Source: Saprospiraceae bacterium
GTDB taxonomy: Bacteria > Bacteroidota > Bacteroidia > Chitinophagales > Saprospiraceae
Assembly: GCA_020848995.1 (NCBI GenBank)
Contig: JADLHA010000022.1
Location: 1-64,000, forward strand
DNA length: 64,000 nt
Direction of reading: 5' to 3'
The position numbers were made by a program, and so were the translations under genes. How positions within the stretch are numbered: the stretch's first letter is position 1; each line of letters starts with the position of its first letter. Positions 33,329-42,528 of the stretch are shown here, piece by piece. The notes below the pieces were generated by a model, which was not told where the DNA came from, did not search any database, and was given only the letters and a program-made list of their open reading frames with translations.

Positions 33329-35815
33329 TCATCGCCCGGGGCCTCCTTCTGATTCCCCTTGTTTGAGGTCCTCGTTCAAACGACCCTTGCGTTTCTTGCT
33401 GTTGCCTCCAAATTCCATCTTTCCAAAGCGGTAATCCAGGGACACGCGAACGCCCCAGCCCTCAAAGCGATTGTCTGCCTCGTAAACGAGCGAGGAAGAC
33501 CGAAAACTGGCTCCCAGGTTCAATTCAGGGTGAAAAATATTGTCTACACTCACAGAAATCCCTCCCATCTTTTTCCAAAGATCCCGGCGCAATCCTATGG
33601 AGTACATGAACCAGGATGACTGTTTCCCCTGCGTGGTGAGCTTTGGAGAATTTAAAAACCCGAAAAACAGGATTCCCAATGTCGGGGTGATGTTGACGTT
33701 GGCAAACCCGTTGAAGCTATAACTGAATGCATCGTTGCGGCTGTCGGAGAACTCCGAGCTCTCCACCTTCTGGTAGTATAGGTTAAGGTTGCCATTCAGC
33801 ATGATCTTTCCAAGTTTCATAATTCCTCCATTGATGCTGAGTCCTGAGGAATACCCTTGCGCCAGGTTGTTGTACGTGGCGTTTGTCCTCCCCATGGAGT
33901 CTACATAACGGTAATTGTCGATGAGGTCTGAAGTGGCTTTGTGATATATCGATACCGTACCATTTGCCGTGCCTTTTGCAAATCCGTAACTGAATTCAAA
34001 CGATTCGGTAACCTCAGGCTTCAATTCCGGATTTCCATAAGAGATGTTGGTCGGGTCGTTGTAATTCACATAGGGATTCAGGAAGTACATGCTGGGGCGC
34101 TGGATCCTGCGGGAATAGGAAAATTTCAGCGTCGATTTGTCCGGCAGGGTAAGGGCCATCAATCCGGAGGGAACCCATGAGGCATAATCATTTTCAAATT
34201 GATTGCCATCGGATTGAGTTAATCCGACGATGAACGTATGTTCATAGCGAAGACCTGCACGGGCTTTTAGCTGACCAGTGATCGGGAAGCTGAGTTGGGC
34301 GTAAGCTGCGGCAACATTCTGGTCGTAATCAAAGACATTGTTGCGACTCAGGTCGCGAAGATATTGCTGGGAAGGAAGGTCCAGGGTGTCGTAAAAAATG
34401 TCGCTGAATACATTTCTAAAAATTGCTTTGGCCCCGCCTTCTGCAGTAACGGCCTTTGAAAAGGGATGCAGGTAGTCTGCGGCAAAAATGATCTCGCGGT
34501 CGCTTCCGAGGTTAGGACTCACTTCGCGATAGTTCAAGACACCTGATTCGTTAAATTGCTCCGTTTCGTAGTCGCTTTTACGGTCGGTGTAGGAATATTG
34601 CGCAGACATGCTGAACTCCCTATCCGAATCCTTGTCGAATGTTTTGCGGTAATCGAGGTTCAGGTCAGTGCCGAGTCGACGAAACAGCACATCGCTTGTC
34701 CTTCGAAACGAAAAGGGGAGCTGGCTTTTATCGTCTCCCGAATAGGTGGTCAGATCGTTGTCGTTTGCAAACCGGTTTAAGGGAAACCGCGCGGAAAATA
34801 CCAGGGAGTTTTTGGAGTCGATGTCGTAGTCTGCAGAAAATTGCGCAAACAAACCACCCCCGTCGTTGGAAGATTTGCCCTCCTGGCGGTAATAAGGGTT
34901 CTCCGGAGTCTGCAAATTTTCCCGGTCGATTTTCGATGAACCTTTTCCTCGCCAATAAAACCCTCCGATGTTGGTGTTGAAACCAATCTTTCCCATGCGA
35001 ATGTTCAGGTTGGAACCGAGGTTGCTGCTTTTGGTCCCCGCGCTCGCGTTTACAGATCCAGATACTCCCTGGATCTTCTTGGTTTTGGTCACGATGTTGA
35101 TAATGCCCCCTGTTCCTTCTGCATCGTATTTTGCTCCCGGGCTGGTGATCACTTCCACGCGATCTATCACATCGGCCGGTATCATTTTCACGGCATCGGC
35201 AATGCTCGACGACATGATGGTGGAAGGCTTACCGTTGATCAGGACTTTGATGTTGCTCGTACCCTGCATGGACACATTGCCCTCCAGATCTACCGTTAGC
35301 AGCGGTGTCCGGCGCAAGACATCGGCAGCGGTTCCTCCGCGCGATGTCACGTCCCTTGAGGCATTGTAAACGAGCCGGTCAATTTTCTGTTCGACCATGT
35401 CTTTGGCTCCAACCACTTCGACTTCAGAAAGCAAGGTCGCGTTGGGTGCTAAGCGGATCTCTCCCAACTGGTGCTCCAGGGAATCCCGGTTGATCTTGAA
35501 GGGTCCCAGGATCTTGGTCTGGTACCCCAAAAATGAAGCGATGACGAGATAGCGCGCATTTTTCAGCTCCACAATGGAAAAGCGCCCCTTTTCATCGGCG
35601 ATGCTTCCATCGACGTCCCTCCTTTCAAGGGCCTCCTGTATGACGATGCTGGCAAAGGCCACCGGTTCACCGGTGATGGAATCCACCACGGCACCCTGGA
35701 TTTTGCCCTCACCCGCTGGTTTCCCTTTGGCACCCATCGAAGGTCCAAACTGCGCATGAGCCGATACCCCCGTAAACAGGGATATGGCCAATATGCCCAA
35801 AATGTGTTTATTCAT
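33329..35815 (-). CDS. TonB-dependent receptor-type outer-membrane barrel (OMP_b-brl_3)
   Basis: An 828-aa outer-membrane protein. Signal peptide about 1-22 (ending SAHAQ), a carboxypeptidase-regulatory-like domain (about 37-125, GAVVDSITGEPVAFASIVI), a plug domain (about 140-245, VLINGKPSTIMSSS and DAEGTGGIINIVTK), then a beta-barrel of the OMP_b-brl_3 type with many FSYSRRIQRPS-like strands. No TonB box is evident and no SusD partner follows, so the ligand is unknown; ferric chelate or peptide transport are options. The ATG at 35815 begins the signal peptide. Confidence 0.9.
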   Translation of the reverse strand: MNKHILGILAISLFTGVSAHAQFGPSMGAKGKPAGEGKIQGAVVDSITGEPVAFASIVIQEALERRDVDGSIADEKGRFSIVELKNARYLVIASFLGYQTKILGPFKINRDSLEHQLGEIRLAPNATLLSEVEVVGAKDMVEQKIDRLVYNASRDVTSRGGTAADVLRRTPLLTVDLEGNVSMQGTSNIKVLINGKPSTIMSSSIADAVKMIPADVIDRVEVITSPGAKYDAEGTGGIINIVTKTKKIQGVSGSVNASAGTKSSNLGSNLNIRMGKIGFNTNIGGFYWRGKGSSKIDRENLQTPENPYYRQEGKSSNDGGGLFAQFSADYDIDSKNSLVFSARFPLNRFANDNDLTTYSGDDKSQLPFSFRRTSDVLFRRLGTDLNLDYRKTFDKDSDREFSMSAQYSYTDRKSDYETEQFNESGVLNYREVSPNLGSDREIIFAADYLHPFSKAVTAEGGAKAIFRNVFSDIFYDTLDLPSQQYLRDLSRNNVFDYDQNVAAAYAQLSFPITGQLKARAGLRYEHTFIVGLTQSDGNQFENDYASWVPSGLMALTLPDKSTLKFSYSRRIQRPSMYFLNPYVNYNDPTNISYGNPELKPEVTESFEFSYGFAKGTANGTVSIYHKATSDLIDNYRYVDSMGRTNATYNNLAQGYSSGLSINGGIMKLGKIMLNGNLNLYYQKVESSEFSDSRNDAFSYSFNGFANVNITPTLGILFFGFLNSPKLTTQGKQSSWFMYSIGLRRDLWKKMGGISVSVDNIFHPELNLGASFRSSSLVYEADNRFEGWGVRVSLDYRFGKMEFGGNSKKRKGRLNEDLKQGESEGGPGR

Positions 35816-35955
35816 GAATAGCAATAAGTTCGAGCGATCAATTACAGCTTAAATGTCCCAACATCGTGGACCCGTTAGCAGGCATTTAGATCAAAGGCCT
35901 TCATGAGTCGACAGATGATCCCTCCGCGCAGACCGATCCAACGCCAACGTCTTGT

Positions 35956-38900
35956 TTACTTGACCGGATAGGGCGGCGGTGGCGGTTCTGAAAAACGCTT
36001 GTCTTTGATCATCTCCATCATGCGTTCGATCGCCTTATCGAGCTGCGCATCCTTTCCCATGTAAGCTTCATTTGGGTCGTTTTCGATCGCGATGTCGGGA
36101 TCGACGCCATAGCCCTCAATTTCCCATTGGGTCCCCTCAACGTTGTAACGGGAAAATTCAGGCCGGTTGAGGTATCCCTTATCGACAATGGGCAGACTTC
36201 CTCGAATGCCAACCACGCCTCCCCAAGAGCGTTTACCAATGATGGGACCGAGTTGGTGCTTTCGGAAACGGTAAGCGAATATGTCGCCGTCGCTTGCTGA
36301 ATACTCGTCAATCAGAGCAATTTTGGGCCCGACGATCTGTTCAACGGGTTCGAAGGAGGGCGCTCCGTTGCGCGCCACAACTACCTGCACGGGCTCCCTT
36401 CGAAGACGTTCAATGATCTGTGGAGAAACATTTCCACCTCCGTTGCCGCGGTCGTCAATGATGATGGCTTCCTTCAAGAGTTGTGGATAGAAATGTTTGA
36501 CAAATTCATTCAAGCCGTCAGGCCCCATATTGGGAATGTGCAGATAACCAACCCGCCCATTCGTTGCTTTGTCCACTTTTTCAATATTTTTCTGAACCCA
36601 GTTGTAGTAATACAAATTGTGCTCATCGGCGATGGGAACAACCGTGAGTTCGCGGGCACCGTGTTCGACGGGAGTGGAATTGATTTTAAGAACGACCTGC
36701 TTGTCCGCTTTACCCACGAGCAATTCGTAAAGGTCTGGCACCTCTTTAACCGATTTGCCATCAACAGCCACGATGTAATTTCCCTCCCTTACGTTTTTGC
36801 CGTGTTCTGCCAGGGGCGAGCGAAGCGATTTGCTCCAGTTCTGGCCTTTCAGGATGCGGTCAATTCTAAAATAGCCAGAGGCATCCCGGCTCAGTTCAGC
36901 CCCTAGTAAACCCAGGGCAATCCGGTCTGCCTTTGGATAATCTCCCCCACCCACATAGGCATGACCAAGGTTGAGCTCCCCAATGAGTTCGCCGATTACA
37001 TAACTCAGGTCTGCCCTGTGATTGACGTGCGGCAATAACTGTGCGTAGGTATTGCGCAAGCCGACCCAGTCTACACCATGTAAATTGGGAGCGTAAACAA
37101 AATCGCGCATCTGGCGCCAGCTTTCGTAGAAGATCTGACTCCACTCGGCCTTCCGTTGCAACTTCAACTGCAGCCCGCCCAGATCCAGTGGCGATTCTAG
37201 TTGTACCTTGGAAGTAGGTGCATCGATGATGTATTGAGCGTTGCGCGAGCTGACCATGACCTTTTTGCCGTCCGGCGAAAAAGCCGCTCCGTAAACGCTA
37301 TTGCTGAGCTCGGTCTCCTTGCGCGCTTTGAGATCGTAAACCAGCCATCGGGTCTCCTCGCCAAGGGCATTTTTAAAATAGTACAACCGGTCACCTACCG
37401 ATTTCAGGCCGTAGTAATTGCCTGCCGACCCCGGCAATTCAATCACCCGGTCAAAAATGCCTTCAAATTCGATCTCCACCCCCGTCTTGGCCGTATCAGA
37501 GCTCGCCGTCTTTTCTTCCTTGGTCTTCTTGTCTTTTTGTGATTTTCCGCTTGCCGGAGAAGCTGCAGACTTTTCGGGCTCACTGTTCACGACCACCTCA
37601 TCCGATTTTGGATCAAAAGGATTTGGAAATTCCTTCCTCAGCGGGACCATGTAAATCTTCCCGAGGTCAAAATAAGCGTGATTCCATTCGAGGTTGTTGT
37701 AACGGGGACTGAAGCTTCGTTCAGATACGAAGAACAGGTATTTGCCGTCGCTGCTGAATGCAGGAGAAAAAGACTGGAACCACAACTCGGTAACCGGAGC
37801 GGTCTTTCCCGTTTGAAGGTCGTATAGGGCAATGCTTGAATTGCCCTTTCTCTCGGGTTGGGTGTAAGCGATGTATCTGCTGTCAGGAGACCAGGTGTAT
37901 TGTGAAATCTCAAATACGGGCGATGCATAAAGGAGCGTTTGAGCGCGCGTGGTGACGTCCACAACGAAAAGCTGCTGCTTGCGGTTGGCGTAAACCAGCT
38001 TTTTTGAATCCGGCGACCACTCGATGCCATATTTGTAATTATCGCCCTTCTGCGTCAGTTGAACCGGGGCGCTCCGGCCGTCGGAAGACACCATGTAAAT
38101 TTCGTCTTCCCCGGTCTGGTCGCTGATGTAAGCTATGTATTTGCCGTCGGGAGACCAGCTGGCATTGCGGTCGTGTGCACCCGACGATTGGGTGAGGTTT
38201 CGGGTAGCACCATTTTTTGCCGGTACGGTAAAAACGTCCCCCCGGGCGACGTAAACCGCACGGTTGCCGTCGGGACCGATTTCCCACGACTCGATGTAAT
38301 CCCTCACATTGACGAGCTGGTCTCTGCCGGCAGAAAGGTCTTCCTGGATTTGGATCGTTAGTTTTTCATAACGGTCAGTTGCGGTGTTGAGCTTGTAGAT
38401 AAAGCCTCCGTTTTCAAAAACGATCCACTGACCATTGTGCGAAGGGAACTTGCAGTCGAATTCCGTAAAGTTGGTGACTTGGGTAGTCTGACGGGTTTTA
38501 GTGTCGTAGGCATAAAGGTTCATGCGTTTTTCGCGGTCCGACAGGTAATAAATCCTGTCGCCTACCCACATGGGTATGATGTCCTGGTTCGGGTTGTTGG
38601 TAATTCTTTCACTTTTCTTCGTGGCAAAATCAAAAATGCGGATGTCGTCGGCCATTCCACCGGCATAGCGCTTCCAGGTGCGGAATTCGCGGAAAACGTG
38701 GTTATAGGCAAGCCGGTTTCCGTCAGGTGCGTAGGAGCAAAAACCGCCGTGATTGAAAGGGAGCTGGCGGGACAAGCCACCCTTTACCGGAACCAGGTAG
38801 AGCTGCCCCTTAAAGTCGTTGAATTCCCTCCACCGGCTGCGGTAGATGATGCTGTCGTTGCCCTTCCACCCAATGCATACGTTGTTGGGACCCATGCGAT

Positions 38901-39234
38901 CGGACACGTCATCGCGCCCCAGGGTTGCCGTGTGGGTCAGCCGTTTGGGCTCCCCTCCCTGTGCCGGCATCAGGTAGATCTCCGTATTGCCGTCGTATTG
39001 GCCGCTGAATGCGAGGTGCTTGCCGTCGGGTGAAAACCTGGCAAACAGCTCGTTTCCGGTATGGCTCGTGAGCCGTCGTGCCACCCCTCCGGATGCAGGC
39101 ACGGAGTAAAGGTTGCCTGCGTAGCTGAATGCGATGACGTTGTCGTGGATGGTTGGGAAGCGCAGCAGGCGTGCTTCCTGAGCGTTCAGTACACTGCACA
39201 CACCCAGTGCAAAGAGGACGAGGAATTTGTACAT
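35956..39234 (-). CDS. Tricorn-like S41 family peptidase
   Basis: A 1092-aa exported protease. Signal peptide about 1-19, two beta-propellers (about 20-560) with repeated WSPDGKYIAYISD-type blades, a low-complexity Lys/Glu/Ser linker (about 555-580), a core C1 domain, a PDZ domain (about 770-850, EGNYIVAVDGKSVKEVPDLY) and the C-terminal S41 catalytic domain. The nucleophile lies in DEYSASDGDIF near residue 980, preceded by RGNGGGNVS. In tricorn the propellers gate substrate peptides; this homologue likely degrades peptides in the periplasm. It is monocistronic with its own promoter box upstream. Confidence 0.93.
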   Translation of the reverse strand: MYKFLVLFALGVCSVLNAQEARLLRFPTIHDNVIAFSYAGNLYSVPASGGVARRLTSHTGNELFARFSPDGKHLAFSGQYDGNTEIYLMPAQGGEPKRLTHTATLGRDDVSDRMGPNNVCIGWKGNDSIIYRSRWREFNDFKGQLYLVPVKGGLSRQLPFNHGGFCSYAPDGNRLAYNHVFREFRTWKRYAGGMADDIRIFDFATKKSERITNNPNQDIIPMWVGDRIYYLSDREKRMNLYAYDTKTRQTTQVTNFTEFDCKFPSHNGQWIVFENGGFIYKLNTATDRYEKLTIQIQEDLSAGRDQLVNVRDYIESWEIGPDGNRAVYVARGDVFTVPAKNGATRNLTQSSGAHDRNASWSPDGKYIAYISDQTGEDEIYMVSSDGRSAPVQLTQKGDNYKYGIEWSPDSKKLVYANRKQQLFVVDVTTRAQTLLYASPVFEISQYTWSPDSRYIAYTQPERKGNSSIALYDLQTGKTAPVTELWFQSFSPAFSSDGKYLFFVSERSFSPRYNNLEWNHAYFDLGKIYMVPLRKEFPNPFDPKSDEVVVNSEPEKSAASPASGKSQKDKKTKEEKTASSDTAKTGVEIEFEGIFDRVIELPGSAGNYYGLKSVGDRLYYFKNALGEETRWLVYDLKARKETELSNSVYGAAFSPDGKKVMVSSRNAQYIIDAPTSKVQLESPLDLGGLQLKLQRKAEWSQIFYESWRQMRDFVYAPNLHGVDWVGLRNTYAQLLPHVNHRADLSYVIGELIGELNLGHAYVGGGDYPKADRIALGLLGAELSRDASGYFRIDRILKGQNWSKSLRSPLAEHGKNVREGNYIVAVDGKSVKEVPDLYELLVGKADKQVVLKINSTPVEHGARELTVVPIADEHNLYYYNWVQKNIEKVDKATNGRVGYLHIPNMGPDGLNEFVKHFYPQLLKEAIIIDDRGNGGGNVSPQIIERLRREPVQVVVARNGAPSFEPVEQIVGPKIALIDEYSASDGDIFAYRFRKHQLGPIIGKRSWGGVVGIRGSLPIVDKGYLNRPEFSRYNVEGTQWEIEGYGVDPDIAIENDPNEAYMGKDAQLDKAIERMMEMIKDKRFSEPPPPPYPVK

Positions 39235-39258
39235 GCGTTAGTATTTTTAAAAGGACAT

Positions 39259-39266
39259 CAAATGTA
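39259..39266 (-). promoter_or_regulatory. TAnnTTTG promoter box (TACATTTG) for the S41 peptidase
   Basis: On the minus strand the exact -7 box ends 24 bases before the ATG at 39234. The remaining gap up to 39463 is strongly AT-rich and probably also holds the 3' end of the kbl transcript. Confidence 0.5.
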
Positions 39267-39463
39267 CGAAATGTTTCGTATTAATAAACGGGAGACGGCA
39301 TAAGAACGCACCGGGGCGGGAATTGTTGGCTGCTGACTCAAACGATTTTTATATATATTATATCTGTAATTTATATTAAATTGTTAATAAGTTATTTATG
39401 CATAATAAATAATTATACTGTGAAACGAATAAAGTAACCAGCCGTCGTCAGGGGTTGGGGTTG

Positions 39464-40654
39464 CTATGACTTCAGCACGCCCAACGCCTTGCCCACGCGC
39501 GTAAATGCGTCGACGCATGTCTCCAGATGCGCCTGCTCGTGAATGGCCGAAATCTGAACCCGTATCCGGGCTTTTCCAAGTGGAACCACCGGATAGAAAA
39601 AGCCAATGACGTAAATGCCTTCGCGAAGCAGTGCTTCCGCAAATTTCTGGGCCAGGGGGGCATCGTAGAGCATGACGGGGACAATGGGATGTTCGCCCGG
39701 AAGGATATCAAATCCCGCGTCCGTCATGGCCTTGCGGAAATAGCGCGTGTTGGCTTCGAGGCGGTCCTTCAGCTCGGTAGAAGTACTCAGCAGGTCGAGC
39801 ACCTCTAATGATCCTCCCACGATGGAGGGCGCAAGGGTATTGGAAAAGAGGTAGGGCCTCGACCGTTGCCGGAGCAATTCGATGATTTCTTTGCGGCCTG
39901 CGGTAAATCCACCGGATGCGCCACCAAGCGCTTTGCCGTACGTTCCGGTGATGATGTCAACCCGGTTCATCACGTCCCGGTATTCGTGAGTGCCCCTGCC
40001 GGTCTTTCCCAAAAACCCGGTAGCGTGGCATTCGTCGATCATGACCATGGCCCCGAAGCGTTCGGCCAGCGAACAGATGGCGTCGAGTTGGGCAATGGTA
40101 CCATCCATCGAAAACACTCCGTCGGTTGCGATCATCACACGCCTCGAGCAACCGACAAGCCGGAGAAGCTCCTTCAGGTCCTCCATATCGTTGTGTTTAT
40201 AACGCTTTCTTCTGGCTTTACACAGGCGGATCCCGTCGATGATGGATGCGTGGTTGAGTTCGTCGGAAACGATGGCGTCATCCTCCTGCAACAGGGGTTC
40301 GAAGAGACCTCCGTTTGCATCAAAGGCCGCTGCGTAAAGTATGCAGTCCTCCATTCCGAGAAATTCCGCCGTTTTCCGCTCGAGTTCTTTGTGCTGATCC
40401 TGGGTGCCACAGATAAAGCGAACGGAAGACATGCCATAGCCGTACCGGTCGATGGCCCTTTTAGCCGCTTCGATGACCCTGGGGTGTGAAGACAGGCCAA
40501 GATAATTGTTGGCGCAAAAGTTTAAAACTTCGCCCCCTTCAACGGTGCGGATGACCGCACCCTGGGGGGTCGTGATCGTCCGTTCCGTTTTGTAAAGGCC
40601 GTCATTGCGAAGGTCCCGCAATTCACCTTTCATCCGGTCTAAATCTCTTAACAT
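39464..40654 (-). CDS. kbl: Glycine C-acetyltransferase (2-amino-3-ketobutyrate CoA ligase)
   Basis: A 396-aa PLP enzyme of the alpha-oxoamine synthase family that splits 2-amino-3-oxobutyrate with CoA to glycine and acetyl-CoA. Seen: [57 protein letters not shown] and the PLP lysine in [14 protein letters not shown]. The FICGTQ pattern separates Kbl from the related BioF, HemA and Spt enzymes. The ATG at 40654 is used. It follows the threonine dehydrogenase gene by 21 bases, so the two form the threonine-to-glycine pathway. Confidence 0.95.
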   Translation of the reverse strand: MLRDLDRMKGELRDLRNDGLYKTERTITTPQGAVIRTVEGGEVLNFCANNYLGLSSHPRVIEAAKRAIDRYGYGMSSVRFICGTQDQHKELERKTAEFLGMEDCILYAAAFDANGGLFEPLLQEDDAIVSDELNHASIIDGIRLCKARRKRYKHNDMEDLKELLRLVGCSRRVMIATDGVFSMDGTIAQLDAICSLAERFGAMVMIDECHATGFLGKTGRGTHEYRDVMNRVDIITGTYGKALGGASGGFTAGRKEIIELLRQRSRPYLFSNTLAPSIVGGSLEVLDLLSTSTELKDRLEANTRYFRKAMTDAGFDILPGEHPIVPVMLYDAPLAQKFAEALLREGIYVIGFFYPVVPLGKARIRVQISAIHEQAHLETCVDAFTRVGKALGVLKS

Positions 40655-40675
40655 ACAACGCAATTTTTTTGAGTC

Positions 40676-41626
40676 TCAGCCTTTGAGCAAATCCGGATTG
40701 CTGTTGAGCTGTTTGATCATGTCTTCAGTCATTTGTGCAAGGTCGTAGTCAGGACGCCATCCCCATTCTTCCCGGGCGCAGCCGTCGTCTATGCTCGCCG
40801 TCCACGAGTCGGCAATGGCTTGACGGAAATCGGGTTTATATTCTATGGAAAAATCCGGAAGGTGCCTGCGAATTTCGGCAGCCAGTTCCGCCGGGGTAAA
40901 ACTCATGGCCGTAAGGTTATAGGCCGTGCGGCGCCGGATTTTCTCTGCCGGAGCCTCCATGAGCTCCAGGGTTGCCCGGATGCTATCGTCCATGTACATC
41001 ATTGGCAGGCGGGTATCCGGTTTTAAGAAACAGGTGTATTTTCCGTGGAGCAAAGCCGCATGGAAGATTTCCACGGCATAATCCGTGGTTCCGCCTCCCG
41101 GAGGCGATTGCCAGCCTACGATCCCCGGATAGCGAATGGAACGCACGTCGAGGCCATAGCGCCCCGCGTAATAGTTGCACCACAATTCGCCGCTGTACTT
41201 GCTGATGCCATAGACCGTGGCGGGTATGAAACTAGCCTCCTGAGGGGTCATTTCACGGGGGGTCGTATGCCCAAAAATGGCCATGGAGCTGGGATAAAAC
41301 ACCCGTTCCAACTGGCAGGCCACTGCGCTTTCCAGGACGTTGAGCAGGCCATCCATATTAATTTTCCAGGTTTGCAAAGGATCTTTTTCCCCCCGTGCCG
41401 AGAGGATGGCGGCCAGGTGATAGATTTGCCGCACGCCATGCTGTTCGATGGCCTTCCGAAGCCCGGCCTCGTCGCGAACGTCGAGTAAAAGGTGCGGACC
41501 GGACGGTTGGCGAGGTGCACTCAGATCTGAGGTCAGCACTTCTTCCCTACCCCATCGCCGGCGCAGTGCTTCCGACAATACCGTCCCTACCTGTCCGTTT
41601 GCGCCGAGAACCAAGACCTTGGCCAT
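40676..41626 (-). CDS. tdh: L-threonine 3-dehydrogenase, short-chain (epimerase-like) type
   Basis: A 316-aa NAD-dependent extended short-chain dehydrogenase. It has the N-terminal VLGANGQVGTVL nucleotide-binding motif and the YxxxK catalytic pair in YGISKYSGELW. Features such as YPGIVGWQSPPGGGTTDYAVEI and MYMDDSIRAT are typical of the epimerase-like L-threonine dehydrogenases of bacteria and mammals, rather than the zinc type of E. coli. It oxidises threonine to 2-amino-3-oxobutyrate, the substrate of the neighbouring Kbl. A TATCTTTC box (41651-41644), one base off consensus, lies about 17 bases before the ATG. Confidence 0.9.
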   Translation of the reverse strand: MAKVLVLGANGQVGTVLSEALRRRWGREEVLTSDLSAPRQPSGPHLLLDVRDEAGLRKAIEQHGVRQIYHLAAILSARGEKDPLQTWKINMDGLLNVLESAVACQLERVFYPSSMAIFGHTTPREMTPQEASFIPATVYGISKYSGELWCNYYAGRYGLDVRSIRYPGIVGWQSPPGGGTTDYAVEIFHAALLHGKYTCFLKPDTRLPMMYMDDSIRATLELMEAPAEKIRRRTAYNLTAMSFTPAELAAEIRRHLPDFSIEYKPDFRQAIADSWTASIDDGCAREEWGWRPDYDLAQMTEDMIKQLNSNPDLLKG

Positions 41627-41781
41627 GCTGTTGTTTTAGCCGCGAAAGATACTTCATTTTGCTTTTCCCGCCATCGTCGCATGACACTCCCCGACGGTCA
41701 AACCAACCAAACCCAACGGAAGCCGTCTCTTTGCGACGGAGGGATAATCAACATTGTCCTCAACGGATCGTTTTTTACATC

Positions 41782-42387
41782 ATGTTCAACTGGCTTTTCC
41801 GCTTCGTTTTTTTTCTGTGCATGATTTTGCCTTGTGATCCCAGCATTCGTGCTCAAACCCTATTGCACCATTTTACCGCAACGGAATCCGGAAAATCCGT
41901 ACTGCTGGAGTGGCAAATGACCCAGGGGGCTACCTGCAATGGCATCCACATTTTACATGCGGCAGACCGATCCCTGTTTGAAGAAGTGGGAGAGATCGCC
42001 GGAGTATGTGGCAGTCCGGTCGAAGCTGTTACCTATACCTTCCTGCACCGTCAGCCCGCGATCAATGCCACCAACCGTTACAAACTCGCTTTGGGCAACC
42101 TCGGTTTCAGCGAAGAAGTGACCGTACACCTGCTCGATCTGCATTCGGGATATCAATTGCGGCCTCACCCGCTCACATCTCATTCCGCCTTATTTTTCTC
42201 ACCGGGCAAAGCGCCGTACCAGCTTGCCTTTTACAATGCTGAAGGCCTGATCACATTCCGCGCAAAAACCGACGAGACCGTTTTTATTCTCTCGAAGGAG
42301 CATTTTGCACCCGGGATGTATTTTTTTGAGATTGTCGATGCAGAAGGCAGTCGCCGGGCATTTGGAAAATGTTGCGTTTTGCGATAA
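41782..42387 (+). CDS. Exported protein with T9SS sorting-domain-like C terminus
   Basis: A 201-aa protein with a signal peptide (about residues 1-25, ending SIRAQ). The last 65 residues (YQLAFYNAEGLITFRAKTD, then FAPGMYFFEIVDAEG) follow the beta pattern of type A T9SS sorting domains, in which a GMYF motif precedes the final strand; the terminal residues FGKCCVLR are less typical, so cargo status is likely but not certain. The ATG at 41782 starts the signal peptide; the longer frame upstream overlaps tdh antisense and is ignored. The mid-region is unrecognised. Confidence 0.68.
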   Translation: MFNWLFRFVFFLCMILPCDPSIRAQTLLHHFTATESGKSVLLEWQMTQGATCNGIHILHAADRSLFEEVGEIAGVCGSPVEAVTYTFLHRQPAINATNRYKLALGNLGFSEEVTVHLLDLHSGYQLRPHPLTSHSALFFSPGKAPYQLAFYNAEGLITFRAKTDETVFILSKEHFAPGMYFFEIVDAEGSRRAFGKCCVLR

Positions 42388-42502
42388 ATCCTTTGAGGGA
42401 TCCCGATATTCCGTTCAACTTTTGTGGTTTTTATTGGAAAGTTCTCCTGCACCTCCTGCATTGGGACCATCGCCCGGGAGCCTGTCGATGCAAAAAAATG
42501 AA

Positions 42503-42510
42503 TACCTTTG
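42503..42510 (+). promoter_or_regulatory. TAnnTTTG promoter box (TACCTTTG)
   Basis: An exact -7 box 18 bases before the ATG at 42529 of the arginine deiminase-family gene. No TTTG at the -33 distance is seen. Confidence 0.45.
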
Positions 42511-42528
42511 CTGCTCAATGCAACGGTC

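Noticed and set aside
33321-33338. CGGGC/GCCCG hairpin at the end of the barrel receptor gene
   Set aside because: It overlaps the stop codon and has no T tract, so a terminator call is not supported.
33250-33366. Short frame of 38 codons whose ATG overlaps the anti-sigma-like stop
   Set aside because: The ATGA overlap is tempting, but it runs into the end of the convergent barrel gene and the peptide has no features.
36340-36360. GGTTCGAA resembling a tRNA T-loop
   Set aside because: It lies inside the S41 peptidase gene and no acceptor or anticodon stems can be formed around it.
41395-41781. Upstream extension of the exported protein at 41782
   Set aside because: The extension is antisense to tdh and would place the signal peptide in the middle of the protein.
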